Below, one piece after another: positions 35,125 to 46,934 of a stretch of DNA of 64,000 bases; position 1 is the first letter of the stretch; every line of letters starts with the position of its first letter. Where the stretch lies: NCBI GenBank assembly GCA_007922195.1, contig ML681981.1, forward strand, positions 13,711,771-13,775,770. Direction: 5' to 3'. Position numbers and translations under genes: made by a program. The notes under the pieces were generated by a model that worked only from the letters and a program-made list of their open reading frames with translations, made no database searches and was not told the origin of the DNA. Origin of the DNA: Podocnemis expansa. Taxonomy: Eukaryota > Chordata > Testudines > Podocnemididae.

Positions 35125-35491
35125 ATAGGCTATGTTCACACATAAAATGTTATTTTGAAATAAGTTATTTCGAAATGAGTTATTTTGAAACAAAGTCCTT
35201 ATTTCAAAATAAGTTAATTTGAATTAAGAAAATATTAATTCGAATTCAGGGAAAGCCTGCTATTGAAACGACTGTTATTTCAAAATGGTTATTTTGAAAT
35301 AAGGCTGTTTGGACATGTTGTTTTGAAACAATGGTGTTGTTTCAAAACAATGTTTCAAAACAATGGCTATTTCAATTTCAAGCGAGGTTTTACTGTTTCG
35401 AAATAACGGAACATCGTGTGGACATAAGAAATTTTATTTCAAAACAACGGCTGTTGTTTCGAAATAAAACTCTCATCTGAACACAGCCATA
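35125..35491. mobile_element. Harbinger-type MITE, coreless, with ATA flanks
   Basis: The unit 35128-35488 begins ggctatgttcacacataaaa and ends gaacacagcc. Both flanks are ata. The interior is made almost entirely of 'tattttgaaat'/'atttcgaaat' palindromic motifs, as in the arms of the element at 6876. Confidence 0.75.
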
Positions 35492-35904
35492 CTGATGTCT
35501 CAGATATAAATGAGTTAGAAAAGTTCCAAATTTAAAGTATAGCCTCTGCTATACAGACATCCCAGTGCAATCTTCACCAGCCTCAAGAAGTAGCTCCAGT
35601 AGATAGGGGCTTGACTGGTTATGTAGGCTCAGTAGAGCAGCCCTCACTCTGACTTGAAAACTCTGTTTTAATCGCACTGGAGGGGAATGTGTTCTGAAAT
35701 AAGTCCAAAAGACCCTAACAAAATGAAAGTGTCCTGAACTGAGGGTACAAAGGTTGTTTTTCAATAGGGTGTGGGTCTTACTCAACAGCTCCAGTAATGA
35801 CTACATATGGGGTAAATACTTTATTAAATTAGCAGATACCATTAAATTTGCAGGTGTCACAAAAGCAATTGAAGAACAGTGAATAATAAGGAAGAGTCTG
35901 GAGG

Positions 35905-36101
35905 GATTACGAGCACTGTTCCCTCTAAGCTGTGTGAATGTGCGCATACACATAGGTTGTGAAACTTGTGCATGCAACAAAACAAAGCACACACACAAAA
36001 ATTTAAGTGCTAATATTAATGCACAAAAAGATATTTTTTGTGCACAAAATTTTTTTTTGCACACACAGCCTGTGAAAAACTAGAGGGAACATTGATTAGG
36101 A
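35905..36101. mobile_element. Inverted-repeat MITE ('gttccctcta' termini)
   Basis: The left end has tgttccctctaagctgtg. The right end, reverse-complemented, has tgttccctctagttttt. The flanks gattacga (35905-35912) and gattagga (36094-36101) match at 7 of 8. This looks like a hAT-type insertion. The middle carries palindromic 'gtgcacaaaa' motifs. Confidence 0.75.
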
Positions 36102-36249
36102 GTGCTTTTTTTTTTTCTCTCTCTCTGCACTGTTTTACTCTGCAAGCCAGAAATGTTTGCTGTCTGCAATAAGAAAAAACTAAGATTTAACATTTTCAAA
36201 TGCAGCACGCTTTTTACACCAACTAGTAGCTTGGATAAACAGTAGATTG

Positions 36250-36385
36250 TATGTTCCAAAGGAGTAGCTGTCTTAACCTAGTTCAGCAAAACAAGCAAGA
36301 GTCCTGTGGCACTTTTAAAGAAAAACAAATTTATTTATCACATGAGCTTTCGTAGGAGAAAATCTCACCTCATCATACATTTTTG
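36250..36385 (+). repeat. Dispersed repeat A, copy 5 (forward)
   Basis: 'gttccaaaggagtagctgtc', 'tagttcagcaaaacaagcaa', 'gagtcctgtggcacttttaa', 'cacatgagctttcgtaggag' and 'aaaatctcacctcatca' occur in order. Confidence 0.85.
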
Positions 36386-36484
36386 AAGATGGGGAACTTA
36401 CAGAGTAAATTGCTTGTAACTCTTTTATAACTTGCTTTTTATAGTTTTTTTTCCCCGCTTTAGAGTCAAACGAACTATTAAGCG

Positions 36485-36660
36485 TAAGACCTAGTCTACA
36501 CTGCTGGTGAAATTTGGCAACATATGATAGGATTCATGCAAGCTACACAGAGCAGCCTGCATGACTCCCATTGACTTTGTAACTTCCATTTAGCATGCCG
36601 CCTCCACAGCACTTGCACTGATGAGAAATGTGTGCCTGTTGATAGAGTGCTACACTTTTT
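36485..36660. mobile_element. Possible half copy of a Harbinger-type MITE
   Basis: A terminus-like 'gacctagtctacactgctgg' starts here; the mirrored end was not found. Confidence 0.3.
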
Positions 36661-39600
36661 GGGGGAGGTGATTTTATTAAATTGGCTTCCAGATCACTTG
36701 AGCAGGTCTTCCCTTCTGTTCAAATTGATATGGATAAATTGATCTGAGGGCAGTGAATTTGCTGTGATCACTGTGGATATATCTTAAGTTTGTTATGAGG
36801 AAAGAGTGAATCAACTTGCTTTTTGACTTTGAAGATGTAGCAGTGACTGATTGTAATAAAAAATTATTGTGTTGTATTTCCCTCCCCAACTCACCTTACT
36901 TAATTGTGGAAAGGAAAGATGAGAAGGTCGTTGGCATTCAGTCAATTTCTTAGGCTGGCAGTCAACACTCACACTATTGATGTTGAGCAAGTCTTCATGT
37001 GATGGACATATATCAGGACAGAGCCCGCCCCCCAGTCTGAACAGCATGAATGACTGCATGCTGACACAACAGCAGATCAAATATGGTGACAAAAATAGAT
37101 CTTTGTTTTAAGTATTTCCTTTTTTCATTGCATGAAAGGCCAAGACTGAATTCTACTAAGGACTATAAAAGCCAAGGGCAGCAGGCTAGAGACTTGTCAC
37201 CTAGTTAAGGGTTTGTACAAAAGCTTGCACTGAAAACTGATAGTAAAGATTTAAAATGAAGAAATATTTCTCCAGTAGGTCCACTACAATCTTGTCACAA
37301 AGGGTCTCTGCTTTTGAATATTGAAACATTTATCCTGCAACTGATTTTCATATTGAAGTGTGTGTTACCCCTACAATTCATTTCAACAGGTTGTATTTAA
37401 AAATACTGATTTTTTTTAAATATCAAGGAGCATAATTATTGCTTATGTATAATTCACACTTCAAACAGCAACTTTTATTAGTTCCGTATTTATTTGACCT
37501 GCAAGTTCACATATTAAGGGCCTAAAGGGGGCTCAACTCTTTTGCAAGAATAGTCCATTGAAACAATTGCAAAAAAAGAAGTGTGGTCTAATGAATTAAA
37601 ATCTCAACTTGTAGATTTAGAACACAGAAGGTCTACTCTTGACTCTTACTTCAATTGCTTTGTGACCCTAGATTGCACTTCTTTAATCTCGCTGCTTCAT
37701 TTTTTCTATTTATAATTAATTTGTACTGATTACTGGCCTCAGAAGTGGATTAGTTATGTGCATTGAGTAAATGTTTGCCAATTATTTTGAAAATGTGCTA
37801 AATGTGTATTGAATCCTACTGTAAAAGTCCAATAGTTACTTTCTAATATTAAATATTTAAGACATTTTAAAACCATTTCTCCAAAAGGATTCTACATTTC
37901 CCATTCATACTATCTGCTTACAAGGTGTTATTTGAAAAAAATCTAATAGAGTCATTTGCCTTGGTGCTGACACTTTGCATATCAGATTTTATCTCAATGA
38001 GATGTGAAATATTCAGCACATAAAGACTGGAAAATAGCATGTAATAGCAGCAGAGACAGTACTTCAGCTTTACCTTGTTATACTATGAACCATTCAACTA
38101 TATTTTAAATGCTGCATTTTGCTTTTTACAATTTACTTTCAATGCTGTTTCCTAAAACTGAAATAATGATTGCTCAGTATTATCTACTGAGCAATTATCT
38201 ACATTTTCCAGATTGATTGCATAATAATGATGTATGTTAAAGTAAGCTTGCTTTCCCTCCAGTGCCTATATCAAAATGAGTTTTTCATGATGCTATGTCT
38301 GGAGGAAATTTTACATAACATTGCAAAAGTTCAAAAGCCCATCCTGAAACTTTTAATCTCATTAACTGATTTAATTTAAACTATATGCTCATAGGAGGAT
38401 TAGCAAATAGGGTATGTAGTGTAGGACCCTGTCAAAAAGCCAAGGCACATAGAAATAAAACTATTCTGAATTTTCAGGGCCATCACTTAGGACTAAATTC
38501 AACACCTGTTGGAAGCAACAGGAATTGAATCAGTCCCTTAAAGAAGGGACAAGCTAATTAGAACTCTCTTAGCCTACAAAGCTAGTTGAACTGTTCATTC
38601 TGAAAGGGTTTATCTGATGATTTTTAGCTAGTGTTATACAGAACCACCTTTTTCTTATACACTGAGTGCATTTTTTAATCGCATTAACTGATCTTCATCT
38701 TCATTGCAATCTCTGTCAACCAAACATCTTTTTTAGTTGTGTATACCTGGTTAGTTCCAGTTAATGCTTTTTCACACATACTCTTGTCTGTCTCATTGGA
38801 TGAGCTGTACTCATGCTATGTGACTGGCTTGTCAAGTATTCTTTTGTGGGAAGACTGGGAGAAGGAGATTGTGCTTTCTTAAGTGTCCCAATCCAGTCTC
38901 ATGTATATTACACTATTTCATAGTGTCAAAGTGCCTTTATTCAGTATATATGTATCTCTCTAAGTTTTCTTTACTGCTTTTCCCAATCACTACAGGTATC
39001 TGTTGTCCCCAAAGTGTAATTTCCTATGCTAGTCATCTGCCCAAAGCTATGTGGGGGTTGGAGCCTAGAAGTGCCTGGGCTGAAAACGTTTTAGAGGCTG
39101 TTTTTTCAAAAGGGGAATATTGTCTAAGACAAGGATACCACTTTGTTGCCAAAAGCAGAACCACCAGATGGACAGAGTGGAAGTAGGAAGGAATTGGCCT
39201 CCAGTAAGGTAACTAGCTAATTAAATATGAGGAGTCACAGGGCTGATAATGACACCGAATGGTACTGCATTCAGTAATTTGTTCTCTTCCATAGACCTTT
39301 AACTTGCTAGTGCTTTTTAAGAAGAAAGAGTCTGTGGATAAGAAATACCTTTGCTAAACTTGTGTTTCCATGCTTTATGTCATGTTATCCATGAAGCGTG
39401 CTGCTAGAAATTCAGAAGTACCACAGCCAAATAGACACTGGTGCAGGCTGGGTTAGATTGTGTCTAAGCAATTTAGGGGCTTGAAAGGCCTGTGGCACTG
39501 TTTCTGGGGTCTAGCTGACTGGACTGTAAGGTTCCACTTCCAAAGAAGGGTTTTTGATAAAGGGTTTGCACCTAGGAATGAGCTTGAGACATGCAGAGCT

Positions 39601-39808
39601 AGAAGCGCTGATCAGTTCACTACTCAGACTCCGGGACTTTAGAAGCACATGGTGGGATTCAGTAGATTGAGACTGTTACCAATCAAGCCATGTCATGTTG
39701 GGTCTTGATAGCCAAAAGATACCAGAGGACCAGACAAGGAATATATATCCAAAGTAACTTTATTTAGAAGATGACTAAAATCAGCACAAATGGGTTTGAC
39801 CTAAACCC
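36661..39808. other. Unannotated stretch with one perfect hairpin
   Basis: No gene recognised. The 11-base arms 38169-38179 and 38185-38195 (attgctcagta and its complement) are perfect with a 5-base loop. With 17086-20135 this is one of the longest stretches free of recognisable transposons, so it would be the best place to look for conserved non-coding elements. Confidence 0.45.
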
Positions 39809-40554
39809 TAAGGCTATGGCTACACTTAGAGTGTTAATTTGAATGGACTGAATTCAAACTAATCAATTTGAACTAATAATTATTAGTTTGAATTCAGTCA
39901 ATTAGAATTAACATGGCCACACTAGAAAATCCAATTCAAACTAGCATGTCCATGGACTGGACTTGCTAATTCGAATTGGAGGAGGGGCACCATGGGAGGT
40001 GTGGCAACATGGCCCACAAGAAGGGCTAGCCCTCTGAGCCTGGCACAGAGAAAAGCATCGGTGCAGCTAGAGCTGCACAGGGGATGCTTTCCCCAAGCCA
40101 GGATCAGAAGGCTAGGGCCTGGAAGAGGATGTTTTCCCCTGGGCAGGTGGGGCTGGAGCTGTGCATGGGGGTCCCTGTCCCCAGCTAGGGAACAAGAATC
40201 CCATTGCCCCCAGCCCAATCGGGCTGCATGGTGGTGGAGACACCTTTGGGGCTTCTGGCCCCAGGTGCTGGAGGGCTGGTCTTCCTTCCAGGGTGCCATG
40301 CACCCTGGGAGGAAGGTCAACCCATGTCAGTTTGAACTAACAGTGAGTTCGAAATGACATGGCCACACTGGGTCAGTTCAAACTAATGGGTTCAAATTGA
40401 CCGTGTCGAGGTTTGCCCACTTCAAAATCAGCTCTCATCAATTCGAACTAAGGAGTTCCTCAGTTCAAACTGAGGAAAGCGAGTGTGGCAATGCACTTAA
40501 TTTGAATTGATTGTCATCAGTTCAAATTAAATTCTGTGTGTGGACATACCCTAA
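39809..40554. mobile_element. GC-cored Harbinger-type element with TAA TSD
   Basis: The unit 39812-40551 begins ggctatggctacac and ends as reverse complement gggtatgtccacac. It is flanked by taa on both sides (39809-39811, 40552-40554). The arms are rich in 'aattcaaact'/'gttcgaac' motifs. The core (about 39985-40320) is G+C-rich, and its end 'cttccagggtgccatgcacc' matches the core end of 6876-7712 ('ccccagggtgctatgcacct'). Its 100-130-codon frames on both strands lack domains. Confidence 0.75.
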
Positions 40555-43500
40555 CAGTCTAATTCTATATTACTATGGCAACCAGTGAGCTAACAATTGA
40601 ATACACAATGAGACATAGGTGGTCTAGCATCAGAGAGTAGGAGTCAGCCCTAGTGGTCAAAGCAGAAGTCAGAACCAGGAAATGGAACCGAGGGACAAAG
40701 GCCAAATCCCCAAAGCCCAGGATCAAAGCAGTTGTTAGCCCAGGGAGAGCCAGATTTTGATTTGGGATTGGGAGCTGAGAGTCAAGAGTGACGTGTAAGG
40801 GTAGGAATTAAAGACAGGGCAAGGGTCAGGCACAGAGCAGGAGAGAGGCAGGAACTGGGGGAAAAGTTGAATGAAGATTGCAGGGGAAGGGAGAGGGAAA
40901 GAAGAGGGACCAATACAGCAGAAACCAAGAGTCTGTGCAGTTACTCAGGCAGATTACTTGGGTCACTTTCTGTTTTAAATCTCAGTGGGAAGGAACTAAT
41001 CAGGTGCTCCTAGGGTTTGGACATTCCAACAGGACTTCCTGTGGGCCCTGACAATCCCATGCTCGTGTGGTGCCTCTTCATCTGTCTTGGTTGTTGGCAG
41101 TGAGCGTGTCAGAAGCCCAGAGCCTCTGAAGCTCTGGGCTTTAAAATTGAGAACTTGCACTCTTGGATCTTTACAGATCCAATCATACTGGCCCGGTGTC
41201 CATTCAGAGAGTGAGCCTTGAACTGGAGCTACTAGGATAAATAGTGTTGCAGAATTTGGAAGCTCTGATGGAACCAGATTGCTTCTAGCAATCACAGCAG
41301 GTGCCAAACTAAGTAAACCCCTTCAGGAATAAGGCTATTATGACAATAGCTTTATTAAAAATTTCCTTTAATTCTTTGATTATCTAGAAGTTTTTTAAAC
41401 TCTGGAAAATAAATATTAATATGCATTTGGCTTCTGTTCACAGAACATTTATGAAGTCAAAGCCAAACTCCTGTCCGACTTTGTAGGATTCATACAGAGA
41501 AGAATTTCATCCAAATGATCTGTTTGTGGCACTGTAATTGGCTGTTCCACAAGTGATTATAAACCCAAAAAAACTTTGTTTAGAAAGAACTGTTGAAGTT
41601 GCTAAGTAACAATGCATTAACCTATAACATCATTTAAAAGCCTAGATACAAACATAGAATAGCATAGTTAAGATAATAAATCTCACACTACTCACATGAT
41701 AGAAATGTTATTTATCCACTGAGCAGTGTAGAATTCATGGTGTCCTTAATTCATGTAAATGCTTTTAAGTGCTTGAGTTCTGTAAATTCTGTGGGAGGAA
41801 TGACATTCATACCACTTAGCCACTTCTCCAGAACAGGGTTTGTGTGGCTTTTTTAAAAAAATGTGTGAAGGTAAATGAAGACACTTGATTATTAAACTGA
41901 CAAAATGAATAGCTCTGTCCAGTATGATAAAGGTAGACAAGATGCTTGTCTTATTCATCTGGCAAGGTGCAAGATTTCTATATATGTTCTAGTTAAGTTA
42001 GTATACATACACCGCTGGATGCACCTGTGGTCTTTCACTCCCAACGTTGGTACAAAGTGTAAAATAAACGCACCAAATTTTGAAGCATTAATTCCCATAA
42101 TAAATTACACCTCTGCAGAGCCAAGACCAAAACACCAACCTTTCTGCACCACAATTAAGAGAACTCTGTGAACTGGTTAGTGAAATAATGCCTTTATGTT
42201 CTTTCTAAGTTGCAATATAGCAAAACACATGCACATACTTCATGCTCAACTCTGCCTCCTACTGAAATCAAGAGCAAAAGTTTCCTATAAGCACTACCAG
42301 GACTAGGAGCAAGCCCACAACTCATTCAAATCAATAGGCCCATAAGGACCTACTACTCACAGCAAAACAAAATTAATAATTTTGACGACTTAAAAATCAC
42401 TTTCTTCAAATAGAGGTGACACATGACTTTCAAGCAAATGTAATAACATGGAGTGTTTGAAGAGACCATATGTGGAGGAGGGACAAAATTTCTTATCAGG
42501 GTACTTTTTGTAAATGAATTGTAACCATTTGACTAGTATTTTTTAAACTCTAAAGAAATATACTCTTTCACCTTAATAGCAACTCTGGCATTTTCAAACT
42601 AAATCAATTTTTCAGCCAAAAGATAATGGGAACTAAAGCAGTTATAGAAGCCCATTTCTTCCTTACACATTTATGAAAGTATGCAGAAGATTATTATTCA
42701 TAAACGCATTGCAAAAAGCCAATTTTCACACAAGTGTTTCTAACAATTAAAAAAACAACAGCTGAAAAATAGAGGAAATAACTAAGGATAGGGTCTCTAA
42801 ATAGAATGGATCTCAACGTTTACCATGAGGCACCGGTGTGTTTTAAGCATTTATAGTCTTTTCTGCACACAGCTTGGTAACAATGATATATGAAGCTTTA
42901 TTTTGTGTACCAAACTTAACTGGAAGCAAATTTATACCTTTGTTAATTAATGTAACTGTTAAACACTTTACAGTGCTGAAATAAGCATTTGAAAGTTGGT
43001 AAAGTTTTAAACACAGGTATTTAAACTCTACATTGCCTTAATTCAACATCATATTTTTCCTCTTTTACTCTTACTCCCCAAATTTGTCATGATATGCACA
43101 GCTCCTTCTTCATGAAGCATCCAATCCTGCAAATAGAACAAGCCACATAGCCCCCTCTGCTGCCATGCAGAGACCCACCAAAATCAGGGGGGCTGACTCA
43201 CAATGAGCGTGGGTATCAATCCATATGGTCCTATTTGCATGACCAAGACTTAAGTAGCAGAATCCTTTGAACTATCTGCTTGAGGTTTTCTTTTACATTT
43301 CACTAAGTAAAAAGCATGTTTCTTGATGTAAAATGTGATCAGTCAGTTGGCAGACTGTGTTTGCTTAACAGAATTCTAAATTGTAAATGCTATTTGAGGA
43401 TCTTACACTGTTCATTTCTTTGGTGTTCTACTACAAAAAGTACTGAAGTTCACAAAGATATACTATGTTACAGCAGCCCAAAAATAACAGATTATGCACT

Positions 43501-44166
43501 CTCTTTGGAATCCATTAAGGAAGTTTTGGGTGTAACTTCAAATTCTCTTTAACTTTGGTGAAAGCCAAAAGCGGAATGTCCCTAAGAAAAGAGAACAAGA
43601 ACTGTAAAGTATAGATTAGAAAAAAATTGTGAGAAGTTCATATCAGCAGAACATTTCCTAGTGTATTACAAATCTGGAAAGGCATTCTTTTGCTCTTGCA
43701 ACTGGCAATTTGCCAAATGAGTTCACACAAATAAAAGTATAGAAACAAAGCTAAGTGCTATAGCATTGAGATGAACCCAGAGGAGGTGTATTGGCAACTC
43801 ACACAATGACTGTAGAAGAGTTTTCAGATTTTTTTTTTCTTTTTTGTCATCAGTGGGGGGTTCAAAAAATGTGCCACCTTTTTTCTATATTGCTGACTTA
43901 CAGTCTGACCTTACAATGCAGGCCACAAAACCTCACCCACCTACTCCTGTAATAAACCTCTAACCTATGCCTGAGTTATTGAACTTCTCAATCATGGTTT
44001 TAAAACTGTAAGGCACAGAGAATCCACCAGCAAGTGAGTGCAAACCATGCTACAGAGGAAGCCAAAAACAACCCAGAGCCTTTGTCCATTTGCCCTGGTG
44101 GGAAATTCCTTCCTGACACCAAACATAACAATCAGTTCAACCTGGAGCATGTGTGCAAAATGCAGT
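40555..44166. other. Unannotated stretch
   Basis: No gene or transposon recognised. Short frames such as 41905-42171 have no identifiable domain. Confidence 0.4.
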
Positions 44167-44783
44167 AGCCAGAACAGGGACAGATTAACGGGGACTGAGT
44201 TTTCCACTTTTGTGGCCCCCACCCCAAGCCCAGGCCTGCCCTCCCACAGCAGCCAGCTTGGGGCTGGGGTGGGGCTTGGGCAGCCAGCTGTCAGGCTGGT
44301 GCTCAGTACTGGAGGGGGTCCAGCCAGCTGGCACCGGGGGTGTGGGCATGGGCCTGGGGCCAAATGCTGTAGTCTGTGGAACTCCTGCCCCATCCCCGGG
44401 CTGGCTGGTCTGCCCCAGGGATCGGGACAGCTGGCATGCAAGGGCCAGGAGCGCTGTTGGGCTACCCAACAGGGTACCTGGGGGACCAGCCAGGTCAGCC
44501 TGAACTATGGGAGCCCTGACACTGTGCCCCGACAGTGATCCAGGCTCTGGAGCACAGCTGCCAGAGGCTGCATGGCATGTCAGCTGGCCCTATCCAATGT
44601 GGCTGACCAGCCAGCTAAGAGGCAGGGCAGGAGCACCATGGCTTGTGGTGCCTGGGGCCCCAGCCCCATAAGCGCCAGCCAGCCAGCCCCCTCTCAGCAC
44701 CCTGCAGGTCTGACCAGGTCTTCAGCCAGGGCTTGGGGCTATAGTCCCTAAAGCCCCTGCCTTGACCCGGCCCTGAACCAGAC
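44167..44783. mobile_element. hAT-like G+C-rich element
   Basis: The unit 44175-44775 begins cagggacagattaacgg and ends gacccggccctg. The flanks agccagaa (44167-44174) and aaccagac (44776-44783) match at 6 of 8. Frames of 94-166 codons crossing it on both strands are compositional. Related to the elements at 5835 and 10190 by terminus and composition. Confidence 0.65.
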
Positions 44784-45044
44784 ACCCAAGTCACAATTCT
44801 CTGTTAGAACCCGCCACATCAAATGTCCCGTCTCAGGTCTTTGGCATATCTAGCATCAGTAACAAATGAATACATTTATAGTTTTAAGCAATGTTTCTTT
44901 TCTGAGCACTGGCACTGTATTTTTCAGCAATCTCAGCTATCAATTCTAGCTCATTTTAGAAGCAGCTGGAAGCTGATATTTTAAAACTGTTTGGTAGTCT
45001 ATGTGAAATGAGTAGATCTCTGTCCTGCTGACAAAACTTTGTGA
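44784..45044. other. Unannotated stretch
   Basis: No feature supported. Confidence 0.4.
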
Positions 45045-45165
45045 TGATAACCTGGAGAATAGGAAGCCACATGAGATACAGGAGACCCAGGCTCAAGTCC
45101 CAACTCCAGATCAAGCAGAGTTGGGTCTTGTGCCCTATCTACTAACCTATTGGCTCTTCTGAGAA
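45045..45165. repeat. Palindromic tRNA-like repeat, copy 2
   Basis: 'gagacccaggctcaagtccc' is a box B-like string; the mirrored half has 'agttgggtcttgtgcc' and 'actaacctattggctcttct'. Same arrangement as at 26850 and 58080. Confidence 0.5.
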
Positions 45166-45252
45166 GTCTCACTCACTGACTTCAATGAAGGCATGACATT
45201 TTACACCATCTGAGCAGCTTGCACTGTATTGAAATATTCCCAGGTATGAGTC

Positions 45253-45608
45253 CTTGGCTATGTCTCCACTAGCCACAGGAAATTCGAACTTGTTAGTTCA
45301 AACTAAGTTCAAGGTTAGTTTGAACTAACCTCGCGCTTATGAGTTCGAACTAACTGCATTCTAGTTTGAACTAACACTTAGTATACTTCTTAAGTTTGAA
45401 CTAAGCATTAGTCTGTGCCGACACCATGCCTAGTTCGAACTAAAGTTTGAACTAAGCGCGTAAATCTGGATTAACCACCGGTACTAACAAGTTCATACTA
45501 AGCATTCCTTAGTTTGAATTAGTGAAAGCCTCGTGTGGCCATGGGCTAAGTTAGTCTGGACTAAGCCTCCTTAGTCCAGACTAACTTGTCAATGTAGACA
45601 TAGCCCTT
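45253..45608. mobile_element. Harbinger-type MITE with CTT TSD
   Basis: The unit 45256-45605 begins ggctatgtctccact and ends aatgtagacatagcc, inverted repeats. The flanks are ctt on both sides. The interior is repeated 'agttcgaactaa'/'agtttgaactaa' motif. Confidence 0.85.
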
Positions 45609-46934
45609 TAATTCAATACTGGGTGAATTTTTGAGTTGCACAGACCCACAGATAGTTAAAGGATTTATCAATAGCTCTTATTTTCATTAAAGTTTCTGAT
45701 CTAAGTGCTTGTCAATCCATAGCTAGAGACAAAGAACATAACTTCGTAGTGTACCTGAATCTCTCCTGATATAGAAGGCCTTAGTGGTAATAACAGAAGT
45801 ATACACATCATACATTACTACTACTGAAATTGTAGATTTTCTGGGGAAAAAAACCTACAATCCCTAAGCAGATCACAACTTGTTTTGTGAACTGTTATGT
45901 CATGTTACCCTTTCTTTTTAGGCTGACCTGATAAACTGCAAGCCTGAAATTTGTATTATTTAGGCTTTTTAAGTCCAAGATTAATAGCATGAAAAAACAG
46001 AGACACATGCTTCACACCAAAACTGAATAAGAAATACACTCCACTTATGCTAACCTGTATGTTGTACTTTTAGTTACTTTCAGAGTTGAGTTTCATGTAT
46101 ACAGAATATCTATCATGTCAAAAGACTGGGTGTTCCAAGTAGTTTTTATCCTAACTGCATAGCATCACTACTGAAGCTCCTTGAGAAGGTCACACGGATG
46201 AAAAGTTTGTTCTTTTGCCAGAACAGATACCGAAGGAGACCCCCCCTCTAGGGAAGGCGACCTAGTAGACCTAAATAATGTCAACAGTGTAGCTATTCAT
46301 TCACAGATGGCAATGAACAGGAGTTATGTGATAGAACTGTATGTAAAGAAATGACAGCCTATTGTAGGATTAGAGTTTATGATACCGTAACTACACTGGC
46401 AGAAAAAAGTGAGGTTTGGTTTAGTATACTAAATATCCATCAGTCTCTCATGCAAAACAGGAAAATGCAGTCTCTGTGAAAGGAACTGTGTCTCATCCTA
46501 ATAAGGCAGAGCTCTCTGCTAGCAACATAGCATGCATGCCTTACGTATGAAATAATGCAAACCATCAGGAGAGTTGCTTCAGTGTGGCTGAGGCACCGTA
46601 TCATCTTTCCATCAATAATAAAGTATGATCATTTTTGCAAGATTATTTATGTGACCCATACACAAATGCTTTTGCTCATATGCATGCTATATCTGAGTTT
46701 CATGTTACAAGAGAAGCCACTTAACGTCCTGGCTTACCCTCTGCATTCTTCTAGTGTGAAAGAGCAGTGAAAAAGCACAGCCCTTCTGCTTCTGTAGTAA
46801 TCAGTGTGCTATACAGGGAATATAAAGTAACAGCATATGTTTGATTTCTATTCATCCAGGTAATAAAATGACTTTATGTTTTAGTTTGAACTATGAAGTT
46901 TTCCTCAGTTTTGATAACATGATATGGCTGAATA
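45609..46934. other. Unannotated stretch
   Basis: No supported feature. Confidence 0.4.

Noticed and set aside
44038..44538. A 166-codon plus-strand frame and overlapping minus-strand frames
   Set aside because: They run through the hAT-like element at 44175 and its flank; low-complexity with no domain.
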